In this document: piece by piece, positions 15,830-26,478 of the stretch
Numbering within the stretch: position 1 is the first letter of the stretch
Layout of the letters: each line of letters begins with the position of its first letter
From: Methylomonas sp. AM2-LC
Lineage (GTDB): Bacteria > Pseudomonadota > Gammaproteobacteria > Methylococcales > Methylomonadaceae
NCBI RefSeq assembly: GCF_039904985.1
Contig: NZ_CP157005.1
Span: 2,728,001 to 2,792,000, forward strand
Direction: 5' to 3'
Length of the DNA stretch: 64,000 nt
Program-made: the position numbers and the translations under genes
Notes under the pieces: generated by a model
Told to the model about the DNA's origin: nothing
Database searches by the model: none
The model's input: only the letters and a program-made list of their open reading frames with translations

Positions 15830-18445
15830 ATGTCAGACTTCGCAAAAGAAATTATTCCGGTTAATCTCGAAGACGAGATGAAACAATCCTACCTTGATTA
15901 CGCCATGAGCGTGATTGTCGGTCGAGCCCTACCAGATGTCAGAGATGGCTTAAAGCCAGTGCATCGTCGTGTGCTGTTTGCGATGCGAGAACTTGGCAAC
16001 GACTGGAACAAACCGTATAAAAAATCGGCGCGTGTCGTCGGTGATGTGATCGGTAAATACCATCCGCATGGCGATACGGCTGTTTACGACACTATAGTAA
16101 GGATGGCGCAGCCGTTTTCCTTACGTTATATGCTGATCGACGGCCAAGGTAACTTTGGTTCGGTGGATGGTGATTCACCAGCGGCAATGCGGTATACCGA
16201 AGTGCGCATGTCTAAGATTGCCCATGAGCTTTTGGCTGATCTGGATAAGGAAACCGTTGATTTTGTCGCTAACTACGATGAATCCGAATCCGAACCCACA
16301 GTAATGCCTACCCGCATACCCACCTTACTGATTAATGGTTCTTCTGGTATTGCCGTTGGCATGGCGACCAATATTCCGCCGCATAATCTGGGTGAAATTA
16401 TTACCGCGTGTTTGGCCTTGATTGAAAATGCCGATCTGGGCGTTGCCGAGTTAATGGAAATTATTCCAGGTCCGGATTTTCCTACCGCTGCCATTATTAA
16501 TGGTGCGTCGGGTATTTACGAAGCCTATGAAACCGGACGTGGCCGTATCTATTTACGAGCGCGCAGTCATTTTGAAGATATTGGTGATGGCGGACGCCAG
16601 GCCATTATTACTACCGAATTACCTTATCAGGTTAATAAAGCGCGTTTGTTGGAAAAAATTGCCGAATTGGTTAAAGAAGGTAAATTGGAAGGTATTTCCG
16701 GTTTACGTGACGAATCTGATAAAGACGGTATGCGCATGGTTATCGAACTGCGTCGTGGCGAAGTGCCTGATGTGGTATTAAATAATCTGTACAAGCAAAC
16801 CCAGTTGCAAACCGTATTTGGTATCAATATGGTGGCCTTGTACGATGGCCGTCCACATTTGATGCCGTTGAAAGATATTCTATTAGCGTTTATTGATCAT
16901 CGTCGCGAAATTGTAACGCGCCGTACTATCTATAATTTACGCAAAGCACGGGAAAGAGCTCATTTATTAGAAGGTTTGGCAATTGCGCTGGCCAATATTG
17001 ATGACATGATCGAGCTGATTAAATCCTCGCCTAATCCACAAGAAGCCAAAATTGGTTTGTTGGCAAAAAGTTGGGCGTCTGGTTTAGTGGCCAGCTTGTT
17101 GGACAGAGCGGATGCTGATCGTTCGCGTCCGGAAGATTTAGGTGCCGAGTTTGGCATGGATGGCAGCTTATACCGTTTGTCTGAAGCACAAGCGCAAGCT
17201 ATTTTAGATTTACGCTTACATCGTTTAACCGGATTGGAGCAGGAAAAGATTGTTAATGAATACAAATCTTTACTGGAACTGATTGACGAATATTTGTTTA
17301 TTTTGGGTAGTGATGTGCGTTTGATGGAAGTCATCAAGGAAGAGCTGGAAGAGATTAAAAGCCAGTATGCGGATGCCCGTCGTACTGAAATCATTCAGGA
17401 TTACTCTAATTTATCACGCGAAGATTTAATTACCGAAGAAGACATGGTAGTCACCATGTCGCACGAAGGCTATGTTAAAACCCAGCCGTTGACCGATTAT
17501 AAAGCACAAAAACGCGGTGGACGTGGTAAATCGGCTACAGCGACCAAAGAAAATGATTTTGTCGAAAAACTGATTATTGCCAATACCCACGATACCATTT
17601 TGTGTTTTTCTTCAAGCGGTAAAGTATATTGGTTACGGGTATTCGATTTACCGGTTGCCAGCCGTGCCTCACGCGGTAAACCGTTTGTAAACCTGTTGCC
17701 TTTGGAAGAAGGCGAAAAAATTAATGCCATGTTACCAGTGCGCGAATACAGTGCCGATAAATACATCTTTATGGCCACCTCTTCCGGTACTGTTAAGAAA
17801 ACACCGTTACCTGAATTTGAACGTCAGCGTAGCAACGGTAAAATTGCTATTGATCTAAACGAAAATGACGTACTAGTGGGCGTGGCGATTACCGACGGCC
17901 AGCAAAATGTACTGCTGTTTAGTAGTGACGGTAAAGCGGTGTGCTTTAACGAAAGCGATGTGCGTTCTATGGGTAGAACCGCGACCGGGGTACGCGGTAT
18001 TCGTTTGCAATCTGATCAAAAAGTGATCTCTCTGATTATTGCTAGTGAAGGCACAGTTTTAAATATTACCGAAAATGGTTATGGTAAACGCACTAAGCTG
18101 GAAGAATTTACCCAGCACAGACGTGGTGGACAAGGCTTAATTGCCATACAAACCTCCGAACGTAATGGTGCAGTGGTGGGTGCCGTTCTGGTTAACGACA
18201 GCGATGAAATTATGCTGATTACCAATGGCGGTATCTTGGTGAGAACCCGCGTTAAAGAAATTTCTGTGGTCGGTAGAAATACACAGGGTGTGACCGTCAT
18301 TCGTTTGGATAAAGGCGAAAAAGTGGTTGGTGTAGATAGAATAGATGGACTGGGTGATGAGGACGAGGACGACGAAGAACTTAACACCGAGCTGACTGAT
18401 GATGCAGATATTGAGCAAACCGATAACGGTTCTGAAGAGGAATAA
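15830..18445 (+). CDS. gyrA: DNA gyrase subunit A
   Basis: The 871-residue DNA-cleaving subunit of gyrase. The N-terminal domain shows the start [20 protein letters not shown], the quinolone region [19 protein letters not shown] with Thr83 and Asp87, and the catalytic Tyr122 in AAMRYTEV. The C-terminal beta-pinwheel carries the GyrA box (QKRGGRGK) needed for wrapping DNA, and the protein ends in an acidic tail (DEDEDDEEL). Thr at position 83 is native in several bacteria and need not mean resistance. No obvious Shine-Dalgarno precedes the ATG. The stop overlaps the serC start by one base, so gyrA, serC and pheA form one operon. Confidence 0.99.
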   Translation: MSDFAKEIIPVNLEDEMKQSYLDYAMSVIVGRALPDVRDGLKPVHRRVLFAMRELGNDWNKPYKKSARVVGDVIGKYHPHGDTAVYDTIVRMAQPFSLRYMLIDGQGNFGSVDGDSPAAMRYTEVRMSKIAHELLADLDKETVDFVANYDESESEPTVMPTRIPTLLINGSSGIAVGMATNIPPHNLGEIITACLALIENADLGVAELMEIIPGPDFPTAAIINGASGIYEAYETGRGRIYLRARSHFEDIGDGGRQAIITTELPYQVNKARLLEKIAELVKEGKLEGISGLRDESDKDGMRMVIELRRGEVPDVVLNNLYKQTQLQTVFGINMVALYDGRPHLMPLKDILLAFIDHRREIVTRRTIYNLRKARERAHLLEGLAIALANIDDMIELIKSSPNPQEAKIGLLAKSWASGLVASLLDRADADRSRPEDLGAEFGMDGSLYRLSEAQAQAILDLRLHRLTGLEQEKIVNEYKSLLELIDEYLFILGSDVRLMEVIKEELEEIKSQYADARRTEIIQDYSNLSREDLITEEDMVVTMSHEGYVKTQPLTDYKAQKRGGRGKSATATKENDFVEKLIIANTHDTILCFSSSGKVYWLRVFDLPVASRASRGKPFVNLLPLEEGEKINAMLPVREYSADKYIFMATSSGTVKKTPLPEFERQRSNGKIAIDLNENDVLVGVAITDGQQNVLLFSSDGKAVCFNESDVRSMGRTATGVRGIRLQSDQKVISLIIASEGTVLNITENGYGKRTKLEEFTQHRRGGQGLIAIQTSERNGAVVGAVLVNDSDEIMLITNGGILVRTRVKEISVVGRNTQGVTVIRLDKGEKVVGVDRIDGLGDEDEDDEELNTELTDDADIEQTDNGSEEE

Positions 18446-19524
18446 TGTCCAGAATATTTAATTTTAGTGCCGGTCCTTCCATGTTACCGGTTGAAGTGTT
18501 GGAAATAGCCAAACAAGAGTTGCTGGATTGGCAGGGCAGTGGCATGTCGGTGATGGAAATGAGTCATCGAGGCAAACAGTTTATGGCAATTGCCGAAACG
18601 CTGAAGAACGACCTGATTGAGCTAATGGCAATACCCGCTAATTATAAAGTGCTGTTTTTACAAGGCGGCGCTAGCGCTCAATTTGCTTTAATACCGCAAA
18701 ATATACTGAATGGTCAACACAAAGCCAGCTATGTGAATACTGGAGCCTGGTCTACCAGTGCTATTAAAGAAGCCAGTAAATATTGCCAGGTACAAATTGT
18801 TGCCAGTGCAGAAGCCAGTGGCTTTACCACTATCCCAGCTTTAAATGACTGGCACATAGACAGCGATACAGCCTATTTGCACTATACCTCTAACGAAACC
18901 ATACATGGTGTCGAGTTTTCTGACATACCCGATAGCGGCGCTATACCGCTGGTGTGTGATATGTCATCCAATATTTTATCGCGCGAATTTGATGTGAGTC
19001 GTTACGGACTCATTTATGCGGGTACTCAAAAAAATATGGGTCCAGCAGGGGTAACCGTGGTGATAGTCCGCGAAGATCTGGTGGGTTTGGCAGCGGCTAA
19101 TGTGCCGGCCGTATTTGATTATGCGCAGCAAGCCAAAGGTGATTCCATGTTGAATACACCGGCAACCTATAACTGGTACTTACTGGGCTTGGTGTTGCAA
19201 TGGTTAAAAAAACAAGGTGGTGTTGCGGCCATTGAGCAGCGAAATATTAACAAAGCCAAAAAACTGTATCGTGCCATTGATGATTCCAACTTATATCGCA
19301 ATCCGGTAGATGTGGCTTATCGTTCGCGCATGAACGTACCCTTTGTACTGGCTGATGCCGCATTGGATAAAGAGTTTTTACAATTAGCCGAAAAACAGGG
19401 TCTTGGCTCTTTACCGGGACATCGATCCGTCGGCGGTATGCGTGCCAGCATTTACAATGCCATGCCCGAAGCGGGAATTGATGCCTTAATTGAGTTTATG
19501 GTAGAGTTTGAACGTACGCATTAA
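18445..19524 (+). CDS. serC: Phosphoserine aminotransferase
   Basis: A 359-residue PLP enzyme that makes 3-phosphoserine (serine pathway) and acts in pyridoxine synthesis. Clear features are the start FNFSAGPSMLPVEVLE, GMSVMEMSHRGKQFM, LFLQGGASAQFALIPQN, the CDMSSNILSREFDVSRYGLI segment, GTQKNMGPAGVTVVI with the PLP lysine, and the end GHRSVGGMRASIYNAMP. The length is normal. The ATG overlaps the gyrA stop (TAATG). Linked translation with gyrA and pheA is common in gammaproteobacteria. Confidence 0.98.
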   Translation: MSRIFNFSAGPSMLPVEVLEIAKQELLDWQGSGMSVMEMSHRGKQFMAIAETLKNDLIELMAIPANYKVLFLQGGASAQFALIPQNILNGQHKASYVNTGAWSTSAIKEASKYCQVQIVASAEASGFTTIPALNDWHIDSDTAYLHYTSNETIHGVEFSDIPDSGAIPLVCDMSSNILSREFDVSRYGLIYAGTQKNMGPAGVTVVIVREDLVGLAAANVPAVFDYAQQAKGDSMLNTPATYNWYLLGLVLQWLKKQGGVAAIEQRNINKAKKLYRAIDDSNLYRNPVDVAYRSRMNVPFVLADAALDKEFLQLAEKQGLGSLPGHRSVGGMRASIYNAMPEAGIDALIEFMVEFERTH

Positions 19525-19533
19525 TTAACGACC

Positions 19534-20619
19534 ATGAGCAGCATAATCCCACTTTCTGAATTACGTGATCAAATCGATGCGATAGATCAACAGATTTTAC
19601 AGTTGCTTAATCAGCGGGCGGGCTGTGCGCTGGAAGTGGCGCGTACCAAACAAGCGGCGGGAGAAACTGGAAGTTTTTATCGTCCTGATCGTGAAGCCCA
19701 AGTACTGCGTCGTATCCGCTCTTTAAATCCGGGGCCTTTGGCGGGCGATACTGTTGTTCACTTGTTTAGAGAATTAATGTCGGCCTGTCTGGCGCTGGAA
19801 AAGCCCTTAGAAGTAGCCTTTTTAGGGCCGCAAGGTACGTTTACCCAGCAGGCGGTATTTAAACATTTTGGTCATGCCGTAAAAGATGTGCCAGTCGCCA
19901 CCATCCCCGATATCTTTAGGGCTGTGGATACCGGACATTGTCAGTTTGGTGTGGTGCCGGTTGAAAATTCCACAGAAGGGGTAATTGCCCATACGCTGGA
20001 TCGGTTTATCGATTCGACATTGCAAATTTGTGGTGAAGTCGAAATTCGCGTGCATCAAAATTTACTGGGCAATATGCAATCTTTGGCAGAGATTAGCGAA
20101 GTTTATTCGCACCAGCAATCGCTTGCGCAATGTCGGCAATGGCTGCTGAACAATTTACCCAATGTGGTGTGTACACCTGTTAGCAGTAATGCTGAGGCCG
20201 CGCGTCTGGCCTCGCAAGATAACACTAAGGCTGCCATAGCCAGTTTGGTTGCTGCTGAGTTGTATGATTTGAATGTACTGGAAAGACATATCGAAGACGA
20301 AGCCAATAATACCACGCGTTTTATCGTCATCGGTCAGCAACAACCTGTTTCTACCGGGGCAGATAAAACCTCTATGCTGGTTTCTACAGGCAATCAAGCC
20401 GGTGCATTACATAAAATACTGGCACCGTTTGCTGAGTATGGTATTAGCATGGTGCATATAGAATCACGTCCGTCTCGTCAGGCTTTGTGGGATTATGTGT
20501 TTTTTATTGATATAGAAGGGCATAGAGACGATGCCGATGTTGCCAAGGCCATCGAATCGCTAAAAACCAATGTCAAATTCCTTAAAATTCTGGGCTCCTA
20601 TCCTAAAGCGGTTATTTGA
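19534..20619 (+). CDS. pheA: Chorismate mutase/prephenate dehydratase (P-protein)
   Basis: A 361-residue bifunctional enzyme that takes chorismate to phenylpyruvate for phenylalanine. The chorismate mutase domain is residues about 5-90 (LRDQIDAIDQQILQLLNQRA). The dehydratase domain is about 95-270 (AFLGPQGTFTQQAV, VPVENSTEGVIAHTLD, NNTTRFIVIG with the catalytic TRF). The ACT domain follows (GALHKILAPFAEYGISMVHI, then ESRPSR), which binds phenylalanine for feedback control. It starts nine bases after serC. The operon seems to end here, since no hisC or aroF follows. Confidence 0.98.
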   Translation: MSSIIPLSELRDQIDAIDQQILQLLNQRAGCALEVARTKQAAGETGSFYRPDREAQVLRRIRSLNPGPLAGDTVVHLFRELMSACLALEKPLEVAFLGPQGTFTQQAVFKHFGHAVKDVPVATIPDIFRAVDTGHCQFGVVPVENSTEGVIAHTLDRFIDSTLQICGEVEIRVHQNLLGNMQSLAEISEVYSHQQSLAQCRQWLLNNLPNVVCTPVSSNAEAARLASQDNTKAAIASLVAAELYDLNVLERHIEDEANNTTRFIVIGQQQPVSTGADKTSMLVSTGNQAGALHKILAPFAEYGISMVHIESRPSRQALWDYVFFIDIEGHRDDADVAKAIESLKTNVKFLKILGSYPKAVI

Positions 20620-20923
20620 TAGTACACACGTAACCCGTATGCAGTGTAACGAAATACGGGTGTTAGTTTACAAACTACTGACATCTGGAAAATATCAAGA
20701 ATCACCCTGCAATCAACTGCAACTATTCGTCTTATGCTTGTACAGCACATAAACATTCATTAATACAAATAATCTTGATCTAAATCAACATTTCATCAAC
20801 CTAAAAATTAGATAATAGACTTGGTTACTTTTGTTTAGTTACATATATTAGTATATTCTAAATTAATCATTCACTAATACTGAGTACTAAATTGTAAACA
20901 ATTAAATATTAAGGGTATATGTC
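20620..20923. other. Intergenic region after pheA
   Basis: A hairpin with ACCCGTAT (20633-20640) and ATACGGGT (20654-20661) may end the gyrA-serC-pheA transcript, though no long T run follows. The rest is very AT-rich and should hold the promoter of the cytochrome gene. No protein-like frame. Confidence 0.5.
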
Positions 20924-23353
20924 ATGCGCACCAATCTATTTGCCTATCGTTTTTTGCTTATTATTTTTGGGTTATGTGCATTCAATAGCGCATATGCTCT
21001 TTACCTTAGTAGCAATTCGCTGGTCATTACAGCAGGTAATGCCGTTAAAGTAACAGTCTCTGAAGCCTCCGATACTGTCAGGGTCAGCTCCAGTAATAAC
21101 AGCGTTGCTACAGTAAGTTATGCCAGTAACGCCATTACCATCAAGGCTGTCAAGGCTGGATCGGCAACTGTCACGGTTAAGGATGAGGAAAGTACTAAAA
21201 CGATAACTTTAACAGTCAAGGCTGCATCTTACGCGACACTGACTGTTTCTCCTGCCACTATTGCTGTAAATGTAGGGGCTAGCAGCAATATAGCGGTGGC
21301 TAATGCTAGTGGAGCTGTGCGTGTACATTCGTCGGATTCGACAGTCGCCACAGTGAGTTTTACTAATAATACTGCTGTAGTAAAAGGTGTTAAGACGGGT
21401 TTCGCAACTATCACCATTACTGATAGCAAAACATCAAAAACGGTTGCTGTGACGGTCAACACTGTTGCCATCCCTGCACTAACAGTTTCTCCATCTACCA
21501 TTGCCATCAATGCGGGCAGTACTGCCAATATTTCGATAGCTAATGCTTCAGGCACGCTAACAGTTCGCTCTTCGGATACCTCGATTGCAACCGTCAGTTT
21601 GTCAAATACCACTGCTGTAGTGACTGGCATTTAATCCGGAACTGCGATTATCACCATAAACGACAATAAAACCAGTAAAACAGTCACTGTAACGGTTTTA
21701 AGTTCAACTGCGGTAGGTAATTACATGCTTTTAGCTTGGAATGATTTGGGGATGCATTGTATGGATGGTCTAGATTTTTCCATCTTTTCAATATTGCCGC
21801 CTTATAATACTTTACATGCCCAACTAAAAGATAAAAACGGTAAGTTAGTAAACACAAATGTTTTGTTAACTTACGAAGCAGTTGCGGATAGCACTGGGTC
21901 TATAAACACCAGTAGCGCCAACAAAACCAATTTTTGGAGTTGGGTTTATGATTTATTTGGCTTAAACCCTGCACCTAATGTGGGTCTAAACCTTGATGGG
22001 CTTGCCAACGGTACACCAATGCCCGGTAATAAAACGCCGTCTTTGACACCAGCAGCAATGACTTATAATCTGGCTTATGGTTGGTTCGAAGCTGAGGGCA
22101 TACCGGTTACCCCTTACGATGATAAGATGAATAAAAACTTTTATCCTAATGTAAAAGTGGTCGCCAGAGATGCTACCACCGGCAATATTTTGGCTACCGC
22201 CACAACACTATTACCGGTAAGTGATGAAATGACCTGCAAGGATTGCCATGCTTCTATAGATGTTGGCACTCCGGCGCAAGTAGCAGCCAAGCCTTCACCA
22301 AACTGGGTGTTTGACAATGATCCAAACAAAGATTGGAAGCGTAATATTTTAATGTTGCATGACCAAAAACAGGCCAGCAATAGCACATTTAAATCGGCGC
22401 TTACCAAGGCAGGTTATGCCAAAGGTCTGCTGGCATCGGCAGATAATGGTAAGCCTGTACTTTGTGTGTCCTGCCATGCCAGTAACGCGTATTTTGATAA
22501 AGAAAATAAGAAAACGTTAATGGGGGGAATTGCCGGGATTCCAGCATTTACTCAATCAATACATCTTAAACACGCCGATGTAATTGATCCAGTTAGCAAT
22601 ATAGCTTTAGGTAGTATCAATAATCGTTCGTCCTGTTATGAATGTCATCCCGGTTCACTGACACGTTGTTTACGTGGTGTAATGGGTAATGCGGTCGATG
22701 CCAAAGGCAACGCCACCATGAGTTGTCAAAGTTGTCACGGCAATTTGAAAAATGTGGGTAGTAATACACGTCAAGGTTGGTTCAACGAGCCGGTGTGCGA
22801 ATCCTGCCATAACGATGCTGCACCGGGTGGTCGATCAACCTCTGCTGTTGACCTAAATGGTAACGCTGTTCTACCTGCTGACCATACCTTTGCTACCAAT
22901 GCAGATACACCAGTACCTGGTTTGAATTTATACCGTTTTAGTAAAGGACATGGCGGGTTGCAGTGTGAGGCTTGTCATGGCTCTACACATGCGGAATATC
23001 CGTCTGGTCATGCCGAAGAGAATTTGCAGAGCATTGCCTTACAAGGACACGCAGGACCCGTTGCGGCTTGTAAAGCTTGTCACACCACTGTACCCAATAC
23101 TGTAAATGGTGGCCCGCACGGCATGCATACTACAGGTCAAGCCTGGGTTAGTCAGCATCAGGAAGCTAATAAAAAAGGTACGGCAACTTCCCCAGATTGT
23201 ACTTATTGTCATAGTAGCTCCAGTGTGGGTACACCATTGAGCGCAGTCAAGTCAGCGACAACTATTAACGCGGGTGATTATGGTGTCAAAACCTGGGCTG
23301 CAGGTTATCAAGTCAGTTGTTATAGCTGCCATAACGGCCCAAATCCAGAGTGA
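20924..23353 (+). pseudogene. BIG2-repeat nine-haem cytochrome c, split by an in-frame stop
   Basis: One frame of 810 codons is broken by a single TAA at 21632-21634. Before it: a signal peptide (ending NSAYA) and BIG2-type Ig-like repeats with the recurring patterns VSPATIAVNVGAS, RVHSSDSTVATVS and VVKGVKTGFATITITDSKTS. After it, in the same frame, the third repeat continues (SGTAIITINDNKTSKTVTVT). The first two repeats have Lys where the third has the stop, so AAA to TAA is the likely change. A cytochrome part follows with nine CxxCH sites: CKDCH, CVSCH, CYECH, CQSCH, CESCH, CEACH, CKACH, CTYCH, CYSCH. Both parts are otherwise intact, so the mutation is recent, a sequencing error, or suppressed. 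Exported multihaem proteins of this kind may move electrons at the cell surface; that role is inferred. Confidence 0.85.
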
Positions 23354-23447
23354 GGGGACGATCATGACTTAAGAATCGCCTTTCGGGGCGATTTTAAATT
23401 ATTGTAACTATTCAGCGTAATTTATCACGCTCAGCGAATTTTGGTCG

Positions 23448-24878
23448 TCACCGTATAAAATCCGGCAATTTGCCATTAAAGAGCAGTGTCAACGCTTCGC
23501 TGGCTGATATGTTGTTTTTCCGGCATGTTGATAAATAACTTCGAACACGGCAAAAAATATCAGCACCTTCCTGACTACGAAAACAGCCTGAAATCTTTTG
23601 GTGAACCTTGGTCATTCTGATGTCGTTCTCTCCTTGGTTATTGGTAAAGGGTACCTTGGCATCAGTCATAAACCTTAAGGTTTGCTGCTCAAAGTTGATT
23701 AACCGCTCCAATAAGTTTCGCGATTTACTGCGTTTAAGTCGTCCCCGTTGTCCTTCCTTTCTCTCTGGGAGCGGGGGAGGACATTCCTGCTCAGCCTCTT
23801 TAAGAATTGCCCGATATTGATCGGTATAGCCTGCCGCTATAGAATCGGATAAAACACCGCCCTGGGCCTTAACAGCCTCATTGATAGAAACAAGCAACTC
23901 TCGCATATCCTTAGCCCATGCTTGGTTCTCTTGTTCTTCGGCATAGGTCAGCTCGCGCAAATGGTGAGCGTTACATAAGGCATGCAGGCAGTTCAACTGG
24001 AAATAGGGCTTCCAGTGATCGTGGCAGAGAATACCTGTAAAACGGGTTAAAACATTCATAGCGGTTATTGCTTCCATGCCGCGTTTGGCGTGGGCGTAAA
24101 AGAGCGTCCATTGCTGGTTCGAAATACAGTGCAGCCAATGATTTTTCCCATTGATGTTGATCCCGGTCTCATCGGAATGCAATAGGGACGAGGCGAGTAT
24201 TTTCGTGATGAGTTTCAATTCAAATTGTTCGAGCAAATGATAAGCTTGCTGGTTAAATTCAAAGATTGAGCCGACACTGATCGGTAGTTGGAATTGATCC
24301 TGAAATTGCTCTTGAACACGTTGGTAGGGAATGAGTTGATATTGAGACAAATACACGGCCTGTGCTTTGACGCCATTCCCGTATTGCACCGCTTTAGTGA
24401 CTTCAACCGGAAAAGAGGCTGTAAAACGTTTGCCAAATTGATCTTCCAGAACTTGAGCGCGGTATTCGGTCACAAGGCGCTGAATCTCAATATCAAATAC
24501 TTGGCGGATCTCAAAACCAACTTCCTGATAGTTCCCTGGTGGTAAAGTCGCCCGATCTAATTCCAGAATTTCAATTTCATCGGGATCGTCCACTTTTTTT
24601 AAAGTTGTACCTATCCGACCGAACTGCCCACCGCGCTTTCTATTTTTGCCTTTGTTCTCGTCATCGCCACTGACTTTGTCTTGATCTTTAAAACGATCCG
24701 TAGAAGGCGGTTTGCTGCTATTTCGGCTAGTCAGGCTTAAACGATTAGCCATTATTTGAATCAGCATGATCATGACTTCTAAGGTCGCACGCAAAGCTGA
24801 TGACATATGCTCTTCATCAGCGATCAGTTGCTGAACTTTTTTGATGGTGTCTTCAATGTTGATATTATCGACAGTCAA
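23448..24878 (-). CDS. IS66 family transposase
   Basis: A 476-residue DDE transposase. The N-terminal part has a coiled segment and SRNSSKPPSTDRF, the classic IS66 lead-in, followed by a basic linker (KNRKRGGQFGRIG). The core shows LLHSDETGININGKNHWLH (first Asp), GILCHDHWKPYFQL (second Asp) and NNQGENDIRMTKVHQKISG (Glu). It is complete, with no frameshift. The gene is preceded on its own strand by a hairpin at 24885-24914. Confidence 0.95.
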   Translation of the reverse strand: MTVDNINIEDTIKKVQQLIADEEHMSSALRATLEVMIMLIQIMANRLSLTSRNSSKPPSTDRFKDQDKVSGDDENKGKNRKRGGQFGRIGTTLKKVDDPDEIEILELDRATLPPGNYQEVGFEIRQVFDIEIQRLVTEYRAQVLEDQFGKRFTASFPVEVTKAVQYGNGVKAQAVYLSQYQLIPYQRVQEQFQDQFQLPISVGSIFEFNQQAYHLLEQFELKLITKILASSLLHSDETGININGKNHWLHCISNQQWTLFYAHAKRGMEAITAMNVLTRFTGILCHDHWKPYFQLNCLHALCNAHHLRELTYAEEQENQAWAKDMRELLVSINEAVKAQGGVLSDSIAAGYTDQYRAILKEAEQECPPPLPERKEGQRGRLKRSKSRNLLERLINFEQQTLRFMTDAKVPFTNNQGENDIRMTKVHQKISGCFRSQEGADIFCRVRSYLSTCRKNNISASEALTLLFNGKLPDFIR

Positions 24879-24884
24879 ACTAAT

Positions 24885-24914
24885 ATACCGCTAAACCGTT
24901 ACTGTTAGCGGTAT
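24885..24914. promoter_or_regulatory. Hairpin before the IS66 transposase start
   Basis: ATACCGCTAA (24885-24894) and TTAGCGGTAT (24905-24914) make a 10-bp perfect stem with a 10-nt loop, seven bases from the transposase start codon. Such structures often limit transposase translation from transcripts that enter from outside; here that is inferred. Confidence 0.5.
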
Positions 24915-25380
24915 TATAAGGCCAGTTTTAAAAGTCGATTTTTGCCTTCGAGGTTGCGATGTAGGCCACGAACGACCAAGAGTCACTACCCTTCTATTTA
25001 ATGTTGCAATTGAGGAATTGTAGTTGCCGAATGCGTAGCTAAATACGTCATTCCACTACAAGCTGGCAGTTCACTGAATTTTTTATTTTTCGACCAAAAA
25101 CCTTGTCAAGCTTTTTTTTAATTATTTACGCTGAATAGTTACAAATTATTTACACTTTAAAGATTTAAAGTTGTGTATCTTTTGTTGATAATAGTTGAAG
25201 AAATTTTTAGATGTGGCATAATACACGGCTCAAACAGAGGGAAAGAAAGTTAAAAGGAAGTTGTAAGGTACAAAAATTTGAGTTAGAAAAACCTTTTTCT
25301 AATTACTAAACCTTAAATAAGATTGTTTATATATCAAAAGATTTTAGGTTTAGATTTTAATGTCACGTCTTTGATGTAAT

Positions 25381-25457
25381 GGAGATATAGCTCAGTTGGT
25401 TAGAGCGGTGGATTCATAACCCACAGGTCGGTGGTTCAAGTCCACCTATCTCCACCA
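25381..25457 (+). tRNA. tRNA with CAU anticodon (tRNA-Met, or tRNA-Ile2)
   Basis: A cloverleaf of 77 bases with encoded CCA. The acceptor GGAGATA pairs with TATCTCC, the D-arm is GCTCAGTTGGTTAGAGC, the anticodon loop is TTCATAA (anticodon CAT), and the T-arm is GGTGGTTCAAGTCCACC. Position 31-39 of the anticodon stem is an A-C mismatch. There is no run of three G-C pairs in the anticodon stem, so it is not initiator tRNA. Elongator Met is the first guess. Ile2, which would be read after lysidine modification, cannot be excluded. Confidence 0.93.
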
Positions 25458-25697
25458 CAATATATAAAATTTAAAAAACTCAAAACTATTAATCATGGCG
25501 ACAATTATTTTGCTCTGATTTTGCGAATAGTCGGCTATATGATGCCTTGCTTTTCAGTATCCATCTGTCAATTTTGATCTTCTTATTCTAATATACTTAC
25601 TAGAATCCAAATCGGTAAGTCGTAATTGACATCGCATTGCCTAATAGGGCAAACAGCCGAAAATTCCGGGGAGTCTTTAGCAAGCGTTACAGCGCTA

Positions 25698-26295
25698 TTA
25701 TTCCAACTCCAATTTGGCCACAATCGCATCAAGATCTATGCTCTGTCTGCTATCTCTGAAAGCATAATGGCCATTAAAATGAATATTCTGCCAGGCCGCT
25801 GGCGAGACTTTCTTGATGAGCGCCAAAATCTTCAGTTTTGGGGACGCTTTATATTTGTCGAGTATCCGTGACAGGATGGCGGAGTTATAGTAAATGATCG
25901 CATTTGCGATTAGCCGCCAACCTGCGCGAATGATGCGAGTTGCGCACGATTTGTGGGTCGAGCATATATCGCAATGCGTATATGCTGCGGATTAGCTTAT
26001 TGAACTCGAAGACCGCGCTACGGGTGGGGTTTGATTGCGTGTAGGTACATAATTTCTGAATCAGCGTACTTTGAGTCATTTCCTTGATTCCCAGAGTGGC
26101 CACGATAGTGCGGGCAAATTGGCACCGGAATAAGTGCTGGTAACGTTTGCCTGTATATTCTGGTTTAATAGCCACCCAAAAAGATTCAAAACGGCCACTT
26201 ATCTTAAAAAAAGCAGCCGTTGACATTCTCTCTGCTTTGCTTTTTTTTTCAGAGACCATTAAGCCAGTAGCTATGATCAAACATGCTGTGAGCAT
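25698..26295 (-). pseudogene. Tn3-family transposase, 3' fragment with frameshift
   Basis: On the minus strand, the first frame shows MTQSTLIQKLCTYTQSNPTR, then AVFEFNKLIRSIYALRYMLD, the usual C-terminal section of Tn3 TnpA. It then shifts frame near 25890. The second frame ends the protein with YNSAILSRILDKYK, ALIKKVSPAAWQNIHFNGHY and IDLDAIVAKLELE, stopping at 25698, about 15 bases inside the left inverted repeat. That is where a Tn3 tnpA normally ends. The N-terminal two thirds, including most of the catalytic core, are missing. Confidence 0.75.
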
Positions 26296-26478
26296 ATAGT
26301 GTCACAAAAATTAAATGTAAAACAATTAGCAAATATGATAATGTAGACTTGCATACAATTAGCCACTAGCTCTAGCTACTAGCTATATCTTTTTTTTGGG
26401 GTGGTAAAAAAGTCAAGGTCAGCCGATTGGGCAGCACACCAAATAGAACCAACCAACACAAACGAAAGGAAATCACCC

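Larger units (their letters stand above)
23404..25142 (-). mobile_element. IS66 family (ISBst12-like) insertion sequence with 8-bp target duplication
   Basis: Terminal inverted repeats GTAACTATTCAGCGTAA (23404-23420) and its complement (25126-25142) are perfect over 17 bases. The flanks are AAATTATT at 23396-23403 and again at 25143-25150, an exact 8-bp duplication as expected of IS66. One transposase gene without tnpA and tnpB suggests the ISBst12 subgroup. The element sits between the cytochrome gene and the tRNA and disrupts no gene I can see. Confidence 0.93.

Noticed and set aside
15830..16100. Thr83 in GyrA as a quinolone-resistance mutation
   Set aside because: Thr is the native residue at this position in several gammaproteobacteria and Asp87 is unchanged.
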